DNA of 64,000 nt from Clostridiaceae bacterium (GCA_910574345.1 CAJSZV010000006.1:177850-241849), one strand, 5' to 3'. Shown: positions 1-7,589, counted from the stretch's first letter. Notes: generated by a model not told the origin, from the sequence alone. Numbers and translations: made by a program.

Positions 1-15
1 GGGAGGTATAAAGCT

Positions 16-306
16 ATGATGAAGCAGGAATTTGAGGAGAGAATCGGCGGAGAGGTAAGGCAGAGCGACTATGCTATTATCGAGCATGTCTACACATGGC
101 ATCCGGCAATCAGTAACACCGAAGGGAAAGAGCAGATAGCAACGCTGTATAAGATGGGCGGAATGTGTCTCATTAAGGACATGGAGCCGACAGCAAAGCT
201 CATGGAGGAGCTGGATGCAGAGAAATTTGAGGCGGAGAACAAGCTGAAAGAGATTCGGAAGAAAATTGAGGATGTCGTTTGTGGCAGAACAGAGAGGGAG
301 GAATAA
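16..306 (+). CDS. Small phage protein of unknown function
   Basis: 96 residues, no family recognised. A GGGAGG ribosome site at 1-6 precedes tandem ATG codons at 16 and 19. The C-terminal third is rich in Glu and Lys and probably helical (about residues 62-90); the N-terminal half is mixed and probably globular. The stop lies 4 bp before the next start, so it is cotranscribed with the genes that follow. The window edge is just upstream, so the operon may begin further left. Confidence 0.6.
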   Translation: MMKQEFEERIGGEVRQSDYAIIEHVYTWHPAISNTEGKEQIATLYKMGGMCLIKDMEPTAKLMEELDAEKFEAENKLKEIRKKIEDVVCGRTEREE

Positions 307-310
307 GGAT

Positions 311-646
311 ATGGCAATCAATTTCCAGGTAATGACAGAGAACCAGAAAAATGAATATGGGAGATACGTTCCGGATTGGGAGGCTCTGAAAGCTGGAGCC
401 TCCTGCGAGGAGGAGAAGGAGTACATCGACAGGATCATCGCCCAGGACGAGAGATGGATAAGCAAGGGACGCGGAGAATTTGTAGGATTCACATTCAATA
501 TGGTTTACATCACAAAGCAAAGCTGCGGCCACTTTGAAATCTTCCAGTCTCCACACAATGAGCATTACACACTGGAGGAAGTCCTGGAGCAGGCGCAGGA
601 ACACACAAAGTCAAAATGCAGCAGATGTATGTGCGGGAGGTATTGA
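311..646 (+). CDS. Small phage protein with C-terminal cysteine cluster
   Basis: 112 residues; function unknown. ATG 311 is chosen over an earlier in-frame start at 266 because it follows a GGGAGGAAT ribosome site and avoids overlap with the upstream gene. The C-terminus carries a CSRCMCG cluster and a Cys-Gly-His around residue 64, which could bind a metal, but no known zinc-finger spacing is evident. The next gene starts two bases after the stop. Confidence 0.6.
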   Translation: MAINFQVMTENQKNEYGRYVPDWEALKAGASCEEEKEYIDRIIAQDERWISKGRGEFVGFTFNMVYITKQSCGHFEIFQSPHNEHYTLEEVLEQAQEHTKSKCSRCMCGRY

Positions 647-647
647 T

Positions 648-812
648 ATGGCAAAGGTTCAAGAAGTCAAGAAAGCTATGGTTGCCCTGGGTTATCCAAA
701 AACGGAATACATTGAGCTGGAAGAGCTGGATAACAGCAGGAGCAAAGTTATATATGACGGTCATTTTATAATCGGTATATATGACTTTGAACGCCACACA
801 TTTGTAGATTAA
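648..812 (+). CDS. Small phage protein of unknown function
   Basis: 54 residues. ATG 648 follows GGGAGG at 634-639; the longer in-frame ORF from 534 would overlap the previous gene heavily. No motif recognised; an alternating hydrophobic stretch near the C-terminus (VIYDGHFIIGIYDFE) suggests beta strands. Its stop at 810-812 falls two bases before the first hairpin of the structured element that follows, so that element is probably on the same transcript. Confidence 0.55.
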   Translation: MAKVQEVKKAMVALGYPKTEYIELEELDNSRSKVIYDGHFIIGIYDFERHTFVD

Positions 813-813
813 A

Positions 814-1139
814 GGGCCGCAAGGCCCGCCGTAATGCAGCCGTGGACGGTCACAAGCCCGTGAAAATGCAGAGTGACGGAGGAGCAGTCTTTTTACAAAC
901 ATTGTCTATTTGGTGCTGTCTGACAGGTTTTCGCCCGGTTTTTAATGTGAAAATGGGGAGGCGGTTTGAGCAGGGAACGCCGGAAAATGCTCATGGTGTC
1001 CAGCAAGTTTTCTGGCTTTAGTGTGAAACCAGATAAGGGGCGGTTCTCCCCGACATTCGCGTGAACCGGCGGAACGTATGAAAGCCGCTCTATAAATTCA
1101 TACCCGAATAGACAATCTTTGTAAAAGGGCTGCGCCCGA
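814..1139 (+). ncRNA. Large structured non-coding element, copy A
   Basis: No ORF covers this stretch on the + strand. It matches copy B (59342-59668) over its whole length with scattered substitutions. Visible structure: a GNRA-loop hairpin (GGGCC 814-818, loop GCAA, GGCCC 823-827); a long-range helix pairing 891-899 with 1118-1126 and 901-913 with 1104-1116; tgagca/tgctca around 967-993; gccggaaaa 979-987 with ttttctggc 1008-1016, or alternatively tctgg 1011-1015 with ccaga 1029-1033; GGGG/CCCC near 1037-1051; GTATGAA 1076-1082 with TTCATAC 1097-1103. Copy B keeps these helices through paired base changes. No clear dedicated promoter was found, so it may be processed from the operon transcript. 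Family not recognised; strand inferred from the neighbouring genes. Confidence 0.72.
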
Positions 1140-1161
1140 TCAAAAAAGCAGGAGGTAGAAC

Positions 1162-1413
1162 ATGAAAAGGAATGAATATTTCAAAAGAGCATTGGAGCTA
1201 TATGATAGCGGACAGGTAAGCGGAGAAGTTTATGATGCTATGATTATGAATGCAGATTGTTTCTGTGATGAAGATGACGAAGAGGACGAAGAGGACGGTT
1301 ACGGCCTCCCCAGAACCTATGCGGAGATTGAATATGACGATTTTGACAATCCGGAGGCGATTGCAGGAGCCAGGTTTGATGATATGAACTTTACCAGGTA
1401 CATGGAGAGATAA
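1162..1413 (+). CDS. Small acidic phage protein
   Basis: 83 residues, very acidic, with a run of Asp/Glu at about residues 36-45. AGGAGG at 1150-1155 sets ATG 1162. No family recognised. Highly acidic small phage proteins are sometimes DNA mimics, but nothing here shows that. It directly follows structured element A and precedes the gene at 1424 by ten bases. Confidence 0.6.
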   Translation: MKRNEYFKRALELYDSGQVSGEVYDAMIMNADCFCDEDDEEDEEDGYGLPRTYAEIEYDDFDNPEAIAGARFDDMNFTRYMER

Positions 1414-1423
1414 GGAGGATGGT

Positions 1424-1678
1424 ATGGGGATTGTAAGAATAGGCAAGGTAGAGCTGACGCCGGAGGAGGCGGAGCGGTACTACCAGGAGGGAAAGTACAT
1501 TGTCACATACGGATGTATCTACCAGCTTTTTTACAGTGTCGCCCAGAAAAGGGTGTATGGCACGGTGATTTATAGGCAGGCAGGCATGACGCGGAAAGGC
1601 CGGTTCTTTGCTATGGATGCGGAGACGGTGAATCACCTGGTAGGGTTCAATCTGGTAAATAAGGAGGTATTAGCATGA
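1424..1678 (+). CDS. Small phage protein, paralog of 58059-58301
   Basis: 84 residues; function unknown. Very similar to the product of 58059-58301: shared blocks include VTYGCIYQLFYS and MDA-TVNHLVGF. AAGGAGG precedes ATG 1424. The stop overlaps the next start (1675). The central Tyr-rich segment looks like a small globular fold with no catalytic motif visible. Two copies kept in one genome suggest a useful accessory function. Confidence 0.65.
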   Translation: MGIVRIGKVELTPEEAERYYQEGKYIVTYGCIYQLFYSVAQKRVYGTVIYRQAGMTRKGRFFAMDAETVNHLVGFNLVNKEVLA

Positions 1679-2058
1679 AGTATTACAGCACACAGAGGCC
1701 GGTTTCCCCTGGGACGTTTCCCAGGCAGGGAGCCGGGCAAATCGTGAATTTTGACAATAAGCAGTTTTGTGAGGAGATAGGGCGCGATGCCTGGGGATAC
1801 ATCGAGTATGAGGAGCCGCTGTCTGCAGCACAGCTGGAGGCGTATGAGCTGGTGCCGGGAGGGATGAAGAAATTCTGGTGCGTCACCACATCGGTAAATG
1901 ACCGCGGCCAGGTGGCAGCAAACATCACCAATGTAATAGAGGCGGTATGCAAGCCGGAAAATTCATCAACCAGCACGAGCCGCAGGGATATTTACCAGGA
2001 CTGGTTCCCTTCCCTGGAGCAGGCAGAGAAATATGTGGAGGAGGCAAGGAACGCATGA
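1675..2058 (+). CDS. Phage protein, paralog of 59867-60472
   Basis: 127 residues, unknown function. Starts MKYYSTQRPV and contains a conserved core CVTTSVN-RG-VAANITNVIEA, ending with TSTSRRD-Y-DWF and an acidic helix. The paralog at 59867 has the same ends but about 70 extra residues in the middle, so this copy is either a shorter version or has lost an insert. The start overlaps the previous stop by four bases (ATGA), and the stop overlaps the next start. Confidence 0.65.
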   Translation: MKYYSTQRPVSPGTFPRQGAGQIVNFDNKQFCEEIGRDAWGYIEYEEPLSAAQLEAYELVPGGMKKFWCVTTSVNDRGQVAANITNVIEAVCKPENSSTSTSRRDIYQDWFPSLEQAEKYVEEARNA

Positions 2059-2516
2059 AACTTGTAATCGAGGTAAAGCGCCGGAGAATGAGCGTTACCC
2101 AGGGCACGGTGGATGTGTATGTGAACGGCCAGAAGGTCATAACCTTCGGAGACAAGATAGAGATGATTGGGGAAGGCGAGCGGTGCTATGGGGAGAATAT
2201 TGGAGGGTGGGGCAGCAAAAAGCCGGATTCCTCTTTTATTGCCGGATACCTATGGCATCCCCATGATGAACTTTACAATTATAGGGAGAAAATGGAGCGG
2301 ATTCTGGTGGACGGTGAGGAGCCTGGGGAATCCGCGGAAAATCGGCTTGCGGTCCTGCTGGCAAATGCGGTGGGGCTGTATGCGGAGAGGCACTCCGACA
2401 GCTACAACACCGGCGCGGAATTCTGGGAGATGCTCCTGGGAGAGCTGGGAACGGATTTTGAAGAGCTGGAGGCTCTGGGAGTGAATGTTGAGGACATGAA
2501 GGAGGCAGCGCGGTGA
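2055..2516 (+). CDS. Phage protein, paralog of 60740-61273
   Basis: 153 residues. ATG 2055 overlaps the previous stop; the longer frame from 1947 would run through the upstream gene. The N-terminal half (MKLVIEVKRR, SVTQGTVDVYVNG-K, IGGWGSKKPD, LWHP-D) is shared with the product of 60740-61273; the C-terminal halves differ. It begins with a beta-rich domain of about 75 residues, then helices. Function unknown. Confidence 0.62.
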   Translation: MKLVIEVKRRRMSVTQGTVDVYVNGQKVITFGDKIEMIGEGERCYGENIGGWGSKKPDSSFIAGYLWHPHDELYNYREKMERILVDGEEPGESAENRLAVLLANAVGLYAERHSDSYNTGAEFWEMLLGELGTDFEELEALGVNVEDMKEAAR

Positions 2517-3007
2517 AGGATAGAAGGTTTTGGCCAGAACAGATTGTGGAGGCAAGGAGGCTGGCTGTCCAGGAGAAGAAACTGCTCACCAGGGAGTACG
2601 ATGCGTTCTCTGATGCGGATGGTCTGCGCGTACTCTCAAAGGAAGAGCTTAAGGAATTGAAGGATAACCGGTATTCCTGCATCTATGCCGGCTGGATCAC
2701 GGTCATCGAGGACTACACGGAGGAAACCGGGAAAGCCTGGGAGGTTCTCCAGGCGGTCAATGCGCGGTTCCGGGAGATGGATGCGGAAGAGCAGGCGATA
2801 GATATTCTGAATGATTTTCCGGATGTGGAGCTGGGGCTGGCAGACATTACGGACGCTTTCATTTCCTGTATGGAGGAATCCGGGCATGAATTGACGTACA
2901 GCCTGCCGACAGAGGGGAGAAACATAACATATTTCGTAGTGACAAGCCGCGCCTGCCTGGAGGATGAAAATATCCGGATGATGACGGCGGAGATGGCGAT
3001 GATGTAA
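2513..3007 (+). CDS. Phage protein of unknown function
   Basis: 164 residues from a GTG start that overlaps the preceding stop (GTGA), preceded by GGAGG at 2501-2505. Mostly helical in appearance, with a stretch DILNDFPDVELGLADITDAF in the middle. No motif recognised. Overlapping start and stop imply translational coupling with the gene at 2055. Confidence 0.6.
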   Translation: MKDRRFWPEQIVEARRLAVQEKKLLTREYDAFSDADGLRVLSKEELKELKDNRYSCIYAGWITVIEDYTEETGKAWEVLQAVNARFREMDAEEQAIDILNDFPDVELGLADITDAFISCMEESGHELTYSLPTEGRNITYFVVTSRACLEDENIRMMTAEMAMM

Positions 3008-3018
3008 AGGAGGGAAAC

Positions 3019-3198
3019 ATGGATTCTTACAAGGTGCAACAACTGGAGAAGATGCTGGCACATGAAACCAGCAAGACGGAGGAGCATTATGGGGCGCGTC
3101 TGACTCACTGGTACGGAGACACCAAAGCGCTCACTATTGACGCAGGCGGTTTGAGAGCTTTGATTCGGTACTACTCAAAGCATGAGACTGAATTATAG
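3019..3198 (+). CDS. Small phage protein of unknown function
   Basis: 59 residues, with a good AAGGAGG site at 3007-3013 before ATG 3019. It begins MDSYKVQQLEKML and contains THWYGDTKALTIDAGGLRAL, a pattern seen in small phage proteins I cannot name. Translation to the TAG at 3196-3198 is continuous, and it fits the otherwise empty gap between its neighbours. Confidence 0.55.
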   Translation: MDSYKVQQLEKMLAHETSKTEEHYGARLTHWYGDTKALTIDAGGLRALIRYYSKHETEL

Positions 3199-3208
3199 GA
3201 GGATGGAT

Positions 3209-3388
3209 ATGGACGAAAGGGCAAAAGAACTGATTAGGAACCTGGTGGAGCTGATGCGCTCCAGCCAGCAGAGGGTGTATGATTATGAGTTTGCCGATTA
3301 TCTAATGTGCAACACTGGCATCAAGCCGGAGGAGCTTGTGGAGTGCGGCATCTATGGGAGCAGACCACAGAAGGAGGAAATGGAATGA
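3209..3388 (+). CDS. Small helical phage protein
   Basis: 59 residues. TAGGAGG at 3196-3202 gives best spacing to ATG 3209; in-frame ATGs at 3182 and 3203 sit on or before the ribosome site. Helical throughout (DERAKELIRNLVELMRSSQQ). Stop overlaps the start of the HTH gene at 3385 (ATGA), so the two are translationally coupled. Confidence 0.55.
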   Translation: MDERAKELIRNLVELMRSSQQRVYDYEFADYLMCNTGIKPEELVECGIYGSRPQKEEME

Positions 3389-3579
3389 GAACCGCCGGGG
3401 AAATTATAGAGGAGATTCTGGAAAGGGATGGAGTGAGCCAGTCCGATCTGGCAGAGATGATGGATACCGACCGCAGGGCGATTTACCAGACGCTCCGGAA
3501 ATGCCAGGACATCAAGTACAGCAAATTTGAGGAGATGCTGGATAAGCTGGGGTATAGAATTATGATAGAGAAAAAGTAG
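3385..3579 (+). CDS. Small XRE-like helix-turn-helix regulator
   Basis: 64 residues, essentially a single lambda-repressor-like HTH: helices at about 5-14 and 19-26 (VSQSDLAEMMDTDRRAIYQ) and 30-45. It resembles the N-terminal part of the product of 63208-63531 (RAIYQTL versus RQALWDKL, and a shared GYR near the end). Coupled to the upstream gene and directly followed by a terminator, so it closes the first operon. DNA target unknown. Confidence 0.7.
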   Translation: MRTAGEIIEEILERDGVSQSDLAEMMDTDRRAIYQTLRKCQDIKYSKFEEMLDKLGYRIMIEKK

Positions 3580-3603
3580 CAGCTGTGGGGCTGCTTTTTC
3601 TTT
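3578..3603 (+). terminator. Rho-independent terminator
   Basis: AGCAGC 3578-3583, a 6-nt loop, GCTGCT 3590-3595, then TTTTTCTTT. It overlaps the last codons of the HTH gene and ends the first accessory operon just before a consensus promoter. Confidence 0.8.
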
Positions 3604-3622
3604 AATATTAAAATTCACATTT

Positions 3623-3675
3623 AGGCGTTGGATGTCGGCCTTTTTATTGACAAACGCCGAAAAGTGAGTTATAAT
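3623..3675 (+). promoter_or_regulatory. Consensus sigma-A promoter with flanking GGCGTT/AACGCC repeat
   Basis: TTGACA 3647-3652, 17-bp spacer, TATAAT 3670-3675: a perfect housekeeping promoter. AACGCC directly follows the -35 box (3653-3658), and its complement GGCGTT lies upstream at 3624-3629, so a repressor could bind here; the half-site resembles the AACGCA half-site of the early promoter at 16071. It should drive the operon from 3727 onward. Confidence 0.8.
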
Positions 3676-3726
3676 ACTAATATACAAAAGGATGATACAA
3701 AGAAAACTCACAAGGAGGCATCGGTT

Positions 3727-3903
3727 ATGAGAGTAAAGGTTGGATGGATTGTAAAGGTGGCAGACATCGGAATACCGGCGAAGGTTCTGGCCGCTGGTAA
3801 AGGCAACGCGGAGCTGGAGTTTGATTTCCCGGAAGGCCGGGAGGTCTGCGAGTGTCCGTATTCGATTATCGCTGGCATCCTCTCCAGAGGGGAGGCTGCA
3901 TGA
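3727..3903 (+). CDS. Small phage protein, first gene after promoter
   Basis: 58 residues. ATG 3727 follows AAGGAGG at 3711-3717; the upstream in-frame ATG at 3628 lies before the promoter. Beta-rich (MRVKVGWIVKVADIG) and SH3-like in appearance, but no family named. Its stop overlaps the next start by four bases. Confidence 0.6.
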   Translation: MRVKVGWIVKVADIGIPAKVLAAGKGNAELEFDFPEGREVCECPYSIIAGILSRGEAA

Positions 3904-4208
3904 CAAAGCTGGAGTTTGGACGCTTGATAGAGCGTCCGCTTTCTGACGAGGATTTCCGGAAGGTTCAGCTGGTGTATATGAACACGGAGGCGATTGTGAC
4001 GCCGCTCCAAATGTCGTTTATCTACCTGGTGTGGGGCGAAAAGGGGATTGATATTCTTTATTCCCTGGTGATGGAGCGTGGCAGACTGATAGAGGAGGTC
4101 GGGGAGTTGAAACGCGAGCTGTCGGATGTGAAGAAAGAAAACCGGCGGCTCCGGGAGTTTCGGGGTGTGATTTTGAAAGCATACGAGGAGGTGATGGAAG
4201 ATGTATGA
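3900..4208 (+). CDS. Phage protein with C-terminal coiled coil
   Basis: 102 residues. Start overlaps the previous stop (ATGA). The N-terminal half is globular (FGRLIERPLSDEDFRKVQ); from about residue 55 to 90 the pattern LIEEVGELKRELSDVKKENR is a coiled coil, suggesting a dimer. Function unknown. Stop overlaps the next start at 4201. Confidence 0.6.
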   Translation: MTKLEFGRLIERPLSDEDFRKVQLVYMNTEAIVTPLQMSFIYLVWGEKGIDILYSLVMERGRLIEEVGELKRELSDVKKENRRLREFRGVILKAYEEVMEDV

Positions 4209-4389
4209 ATATGATTATTCTGGCGATATGGAATTTTACCAGAAACAGCTTGCGGCGAAGGGCATCACCAAAGAGATGCTGAACATGGATAACTACGCAG
4301 GGCTGACAGCCAGGGAATTGCAGGGGATAGTTGACAGCGTTCGGCTGAAAAAGAAGGCCGCTACTGCCGGAGAACCGGCATCAGCATAA
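4201..4389 (+). CDS. Small phage protein
   Basis: 62 residues; GAGG at 4187-4190 and GGAAG at 4196-4200 lie before ATG 4201. It begins with an acidic Tyr-rich stretch (MYEYDYSGDMEFY), then a helix containing GITKEMLNMDNYAGLTARELQ. No family recognised. Confidence 0.55.
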   Translation: MYEYDYSGDMEFYQKQLAAKGITKEMLNMDNYAGLTARELQGIVDSVRLKKKAATAGEPASA

Positions 4390-4413
4390 ATTTTATTATG
4401 GAGGGCAAGACAC

Positions 4414-5334
4414 ATGGAGAAAACCTATTATTCAATCAATGAACAGACAGCGAGGACGGCAAAGCATATCAATTCTTTCAGCGAATACAAGGAAGGGAGC
4501 GCGACAGCGGAGTACCGGCACTATGTTGATAAGGTGTATGAAGTAGTGGAGCGGATCGCGGAAGAAAAGCCCCACCTTCTGGAAAAGGCACAGCGCATGG
4601 CGGAGCGTTACAGCCGGAAACTGTCTATCTACTACAACGACTACTACCGCAACGAGGCATCCTGCCCTAGCATTATGATTTCCGGCGGCGGAAACTTCCC
4701 GGTGAGGAAAAAGGAGCGGCAGAACAGCCGCAGGGAGACCCTTTTCCACGAATGGCAGTATCTGGAATCCTATGCGGAGAAGATTAAGCATCTTCTGACG
4801 ATGGAACAGCCGATACTTTCCGGAGACGAGCGGGCGGTGGAGCTGCTGCAGGAAAAGCTGGACAGCCTGGTGGAGACCCAGGAGATGATGAAAGCGGTCA
4901 ATGCGTATTACCGGAAGGAAAAGACCCTGGATGGGTGCCCGAACCTCACCCAGGAGGAGGTCGAAAAGCTGAAAGCAGAGATGGCCTCCTCCTGGCATTG
5001 GGGAGACGTTCCATATCTTCCTTATGAGCTTTCCAACAACAACGCCAACATCAAACGGACAAGGGACCGGCTGGAGGGCTTGAAAAAGGTAAAGGAGGCC
5101 GGAACCAAAGAGGCGGAGAATAAGTTCTGCAAGGTGGTGGAGAATACGGAGATTATGAGGCTCCAGCTGGTATTCGATGGCAAGCCGGAGGCGGATGTAA
5201 GGGCTATTCTGAGAAGTAACGGATTCAAATGGGCGCCATCGCAGGGCGCATGGCAGAGGCAGCTCACCAGCAACGCGCAGTATGCGCTTAAAAGGGTACT
5301 GGAAGAGCTGGAGAAATTAGAGGAGGCAGAGTAA
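4414..5334 (+). CDS. Conserved phage accessory protein, large helical
   Basis: 306 residues, GGAGG before ATG 4414. The body is helical and charged, with an insert SIMISGGGNFPVRKKERQN at about residues 85-104 and a compact C-terminal module (NGFKWAPSQGAWQRQLT) at about 268-285. That C-terminal pattern occurs in large phage and plasmid accessory proteins, some associated with antirestriction, but I cannot assign a function from sequence alone. The next gene starts two bases later. Confidence 0.6.
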   Translation: MEKTYYSINEQTARTAKHINSFSEYKEGSATAEYRHYVDKVYEVVERIAEEKPHLLEKAQRMAERYSRKLSIYYNDYYRNEASCPSIMISGGGNFPVRKKERQNSRRETLFHEWQYLESYAEKIKHLLTMEQPILSGDERAVELLQEKLDSLVETQEMMKAVNAYYRKEKTLDGCPNLTQEEVEKLKAEMASSWHWGDVPYLPYELSNNNANIKRTRDRLEGLKKVKEAGTKEAENKFCKVVENTEIMRLQLVFDGKPEADVRAILRSNGFKWAPSQGAWQRQLTSNAQYALKRVLEELEKLEEAE

Positions 5335-5336
5335 TC

Positions 5337-5957
5337 ATGGAAATTAAGACAATGGCCGGATGGCATGAGTTTGCTGAAAAGAACAGCAACGGCAGCTGGG
5401 ATAAATACTGCAAACCTGGAGACCTGGTAGGCGAGGATGTATACGATTACTTCCTGGATGTCTTGCCTCCCCGGAGCATGGAGAGGGGCTATCTCCAGGT
5501 AGGGGAGCCGCACAGCCACCAGGCGAACATAATAACCAGGAAGTGGCAGGCCACCTACGCGACATTCCGCAGGGTGGAGAAGGGAATCTGGATGTACTGT
5601 GGTAACTGTTTTGCAGGAATGACCTGGGATGCAGATGCTGCAAGCAGCTCCCTGGAGGGATTTCTGAAAGTCACCTACCGCATAGAAGGGAGCCAGAGGA
5701 TATGCAGGCCGCGCCTTGTCTGCAAGGACGGATTTTCAGTGTCCGTCCAGGCAGGGGAAGATTTCCAGTGCGCTCCCAGGGAGCATAGGCCGGACGGTGA
5801 TTATGAATCTGTCGAGCTGGGGAATCCTTCCGGACTGGAGGAGCTGCTGGTACCCTATGCAGAGGATAAGGACAATCTGCTGAAAACAGCATATCCGTAT
5901 GTGCCGGTGGAGCTGTTGAAGGTAGTCATCGAGGTACACGGAGGACTTTATGGATAA
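5337..5957 (+). CDS. Phage protein of unknown function
   Basis: 206 residues. AGAGGAGGCAG before ATG 5337. The N-terminal half contains GDLVGEDVYDYFLDVLPP and a CGNC pair near residue 88 that may bind metal; the C-terminal part reads as a second beta-rich domain. The stop overlaps the methylase start (5950), so the two are coupled and it could assist or regulate the methylase, but this is inference. Confidence 0.55.
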   Translation: MEIKTMAGWHEFAEKNSNGSWDKYCKPGDLVGEDVYDYFLDVLPPRSMERGYLQVGEPHSHQANIITRKWQATYATFRRVEKGIWMYCGNCFAGMTWDADAASSSLEGFLKVTYRIEGSQRICRPRLVCKDGFSVSVQAGEDFQCAPREHRPDGDYESVELGNPSGLEELLVPYAEDKDNLLKTAYPYVPVELLKVVIEVHGGLYG

Positions 5958-6726
5958 GGTTCTAAACTATCCGGGGGCAAAGTGGAGCCTGGCAGAGAAA
6001 ATCATTCCATACATACCCGATCATCATTCGTACCTGGAGCCGTTTTTCGGCTCCGGTGCGGTGTTTTTCAGCAAAGAGCCAAGTCGGATAGAAACAATAA
6101 ATGACCTGGACAGCAACGTGGTAAATCTGTTCGACTGCATCCGAAGGGAACCGGAGCGTCTGGCGGCAACGGTCATGGCAACGCCATACAGCCGGGAAAT
6201 GTACGACCGTACATTTAATGCACTCATGGATGACAGCCAAGACAGTTGCCAGAGGGCGGCGGATTTCCTTGTTTCATGCTGGCAGACACATGGATTCCGG
6301 GTAAACAAGTATAGAGTTGGATGGAAGAATGATGTGCAAGGGAGGGAGAGGATGTACGCGCTCTGGAGCTGGTACAACCTTCCGGAGAAAATCATCGCGG
6401 TAGCGGAGCGCCTGCGCCAGGTTCAGATAGAGAACCGGCCGGCCCTGGAAGTCATCGGGCGGTTTAACAGCGAGAATGTGTTTATGTACCTGGACCCACC
6501 GTATGTTCTGAATACCAGGAATGGAAAGCAGTATGCGTTTGAGATGACGGATGCCGACCATGCAAAGCTCCTGGAGACGATATGCAGTACCAGGGCAAAG
6601 GTAATGATAAGCGGATATGAGAACGTCTTGTATGAGGAGTTCCTGGCAGGGTGGAAAAAGGTTACGTTCCCTTCTAAGACCGCATACGGCGCAAAGAGGG
6701 TAGAGGCAATATGGATGAATTATTAA
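5950..6726 (+). CDS. dam: DNA adenine N6-methyltransferase (Dam/D12 class)
   Basis: 258 residues, usual length for the family. Methylates adenine N6 in DNA using S-adenosylmethionine. Visible motifs: NYPGAKWSLAEKI at the N-terminus, SAM-binding motif EPFFGSGAV at about residues 34-42, D-L-D-S-N for the acidic SAM-contact loop, and catalytic DPPY at 182-185. No partner endonuclease gene is next to it, so it is probably an orphan phage methylase for protection from host restriction or for regulation. Recognition sequence cannot be read from the gene. Confidence 0.93.
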   Translation: MDKVLNYPGAKWSLAEKIIPYIPDHHSYLEPFFGSGAVFFSKEPSRIETINDLDSNVVNLFDCIRREPERLAATVMATPYSREMYDRTFNALMDDSQDSCQRAADFLVSCWQTHGFRVNKYRVGWKNDVQGRERMYALWSWYNLPEKIIAVAERLRQVQIENRPALEVIGRFNSENVFMYLDPPYVLNTRNGKQYAFEMTDADHAKLLETICSTRAKVMISGYENVLYEEFLAGWKKVTFPSKTAYGAKRVEAIWMNY

Positions 6727-6748
6727 GATTCAGAGAAGGAGGCAGGTA

Positions 6749-7153
6749 ATGAGTTGCAGGTACAAGAATGAGTGTCCGAGTTACAGTGGATGGTGCGATG
6801 GGCCAAAGCAGGATTTCTCCCGATGCGTGGAGTTTCTGATAACTGCCTATGAGAATGAAAAGGCCAGGGGAAAGGCGGGGGAGCCGCAGGAGATTCAAAA
6901 GGAATCCAGCCATTTCTTTTACGTCATCGAGGCCGGAAGGAACCATGTAAGAAAGTATGTCAGCAAGGATTTTCCGCGTGTGTTCCAGTACACAGTCAAG
7001 TTAAGCAAAGCCAGGAGATTTGAGACGGAGGAGAGAGCCTGGGAGTTTATCCGGGGGTTCAATGATTATGGGAAGTTTCTGATAGTGCAGCCGGTTGTGA
7101 GAAAAGTATGCAGGACGTTTTCTATCGTCCAGGAAGGAGAAGGAAATGAATAA
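6749..7153 (+). CDS. Phage protein of unknown function
   Basis: 134 residues, GGAGG before ATG 6749. N-terminal cysteine-containing stretch (MSCRYKNECPSYSGWCDG) could bind a metal. The rest is mixed alpha/beta. Located between the adenine methylase and ssb, with its stop overlapping the ssb start, so it is in the same translation unit as SSB. Confidence 0.55.
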   Translation: MSCRYKNECPSYSGWCDGPKQDFSRCVEFLITAYENEKARGKAGEPQEIQKESSHFFYVIEAGRNHVRKYVSKDFPRVFQYTVKLSKARRFETEERAWEFIRGFNDYGKFLIVQPVVRKVCRTFSIVQEGEGNE

Positions 7154-7589
7154 GGTTATTTTGATTGGGCGCCTCACACGCGACCCAGAGGTTAGGTATT
7201 CGCAAGGCGAGACCAGTATGGCGATTGCCAGGTACACGCTGGCAGTAGACCGCAGAGGCAGGAGAGAAGGTGAACAGTCAGCAGATTTTATCTCCTGCAA
7301 GGCGTTTGGGAAAGCTGGGGAGTGGGCGGAAAAGTGGCTGCGGAAGGGGATTAAGATTGCCATTACCGGCCGCATCCAGACCGGCAGCTACACCAACAAC
7401 GAAGGGCAGAAGGTCTACACAACGGACGTTATCATCGAGGAGCAGGAGTTTGCGGAAAGCAAGGCCGCAAGCGAGGGCAATATCCAGAGCCAGGGACAGA
7501 GCCAGGGGCGGCAACAGCCTTCCCAGGCAGGGGACGGCTTTATGAGTATTCCGGACGGTGTTGATGATGACGAATTGCCGTTCAACTAA
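7146..7589 (+). CDS. ssb: Single-stranded DNA-binding protein
   Basis: 147 residues. Typical bacterial SSB: OB-fold opening NKVILIGRLTRDPEVRY, core YTLAVDR and DFISCKAFGK, then a Gln-rich flexible linker (about residues 110-135) and the acidic protein-binding tip DDDELPFN at the C-terminus. It coats single-stranded DNA in replication and recombination and recruits partners through the tip. Its tip closely resembles the C-terminus of the RecT protein at 18126-19079. Lies in the accessory/early block, not next to recT. Confidence 0.95.
   Translation: MNKVILIGRLTRDPEVRYSQGETSMAIARYTLAVDRRGRREGEQSADFISCKAFGKAGEWAEKWLRKGIKIAITGRIQTGSYTNNEGQKVYTTDVIIEEQEFAESKAASEGNIQSQGQSQGRQQPSQAGDGFMSIPDGVDDDELPFN

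Noticed and set aside
814..1139. Structured element as a miniature transposon with terminal inverted repeats
   Set aside because: The inverted ends (attgtctattt / aatagacaat) are inside a longer conserved region, no target-site duplication is visible, and internal helices show paired base changes between copies.
814..1139. Structured element as a group I or group II intron
   Set aside because: No recognisable domain V or P7 core and no interrupted gene around it.
2167..2484. 105-codon + strand frame inside the gene at 2055
   Set aside because: Shadow frame; the 2055 gene has a paralog at 60740 that supports the other frame.
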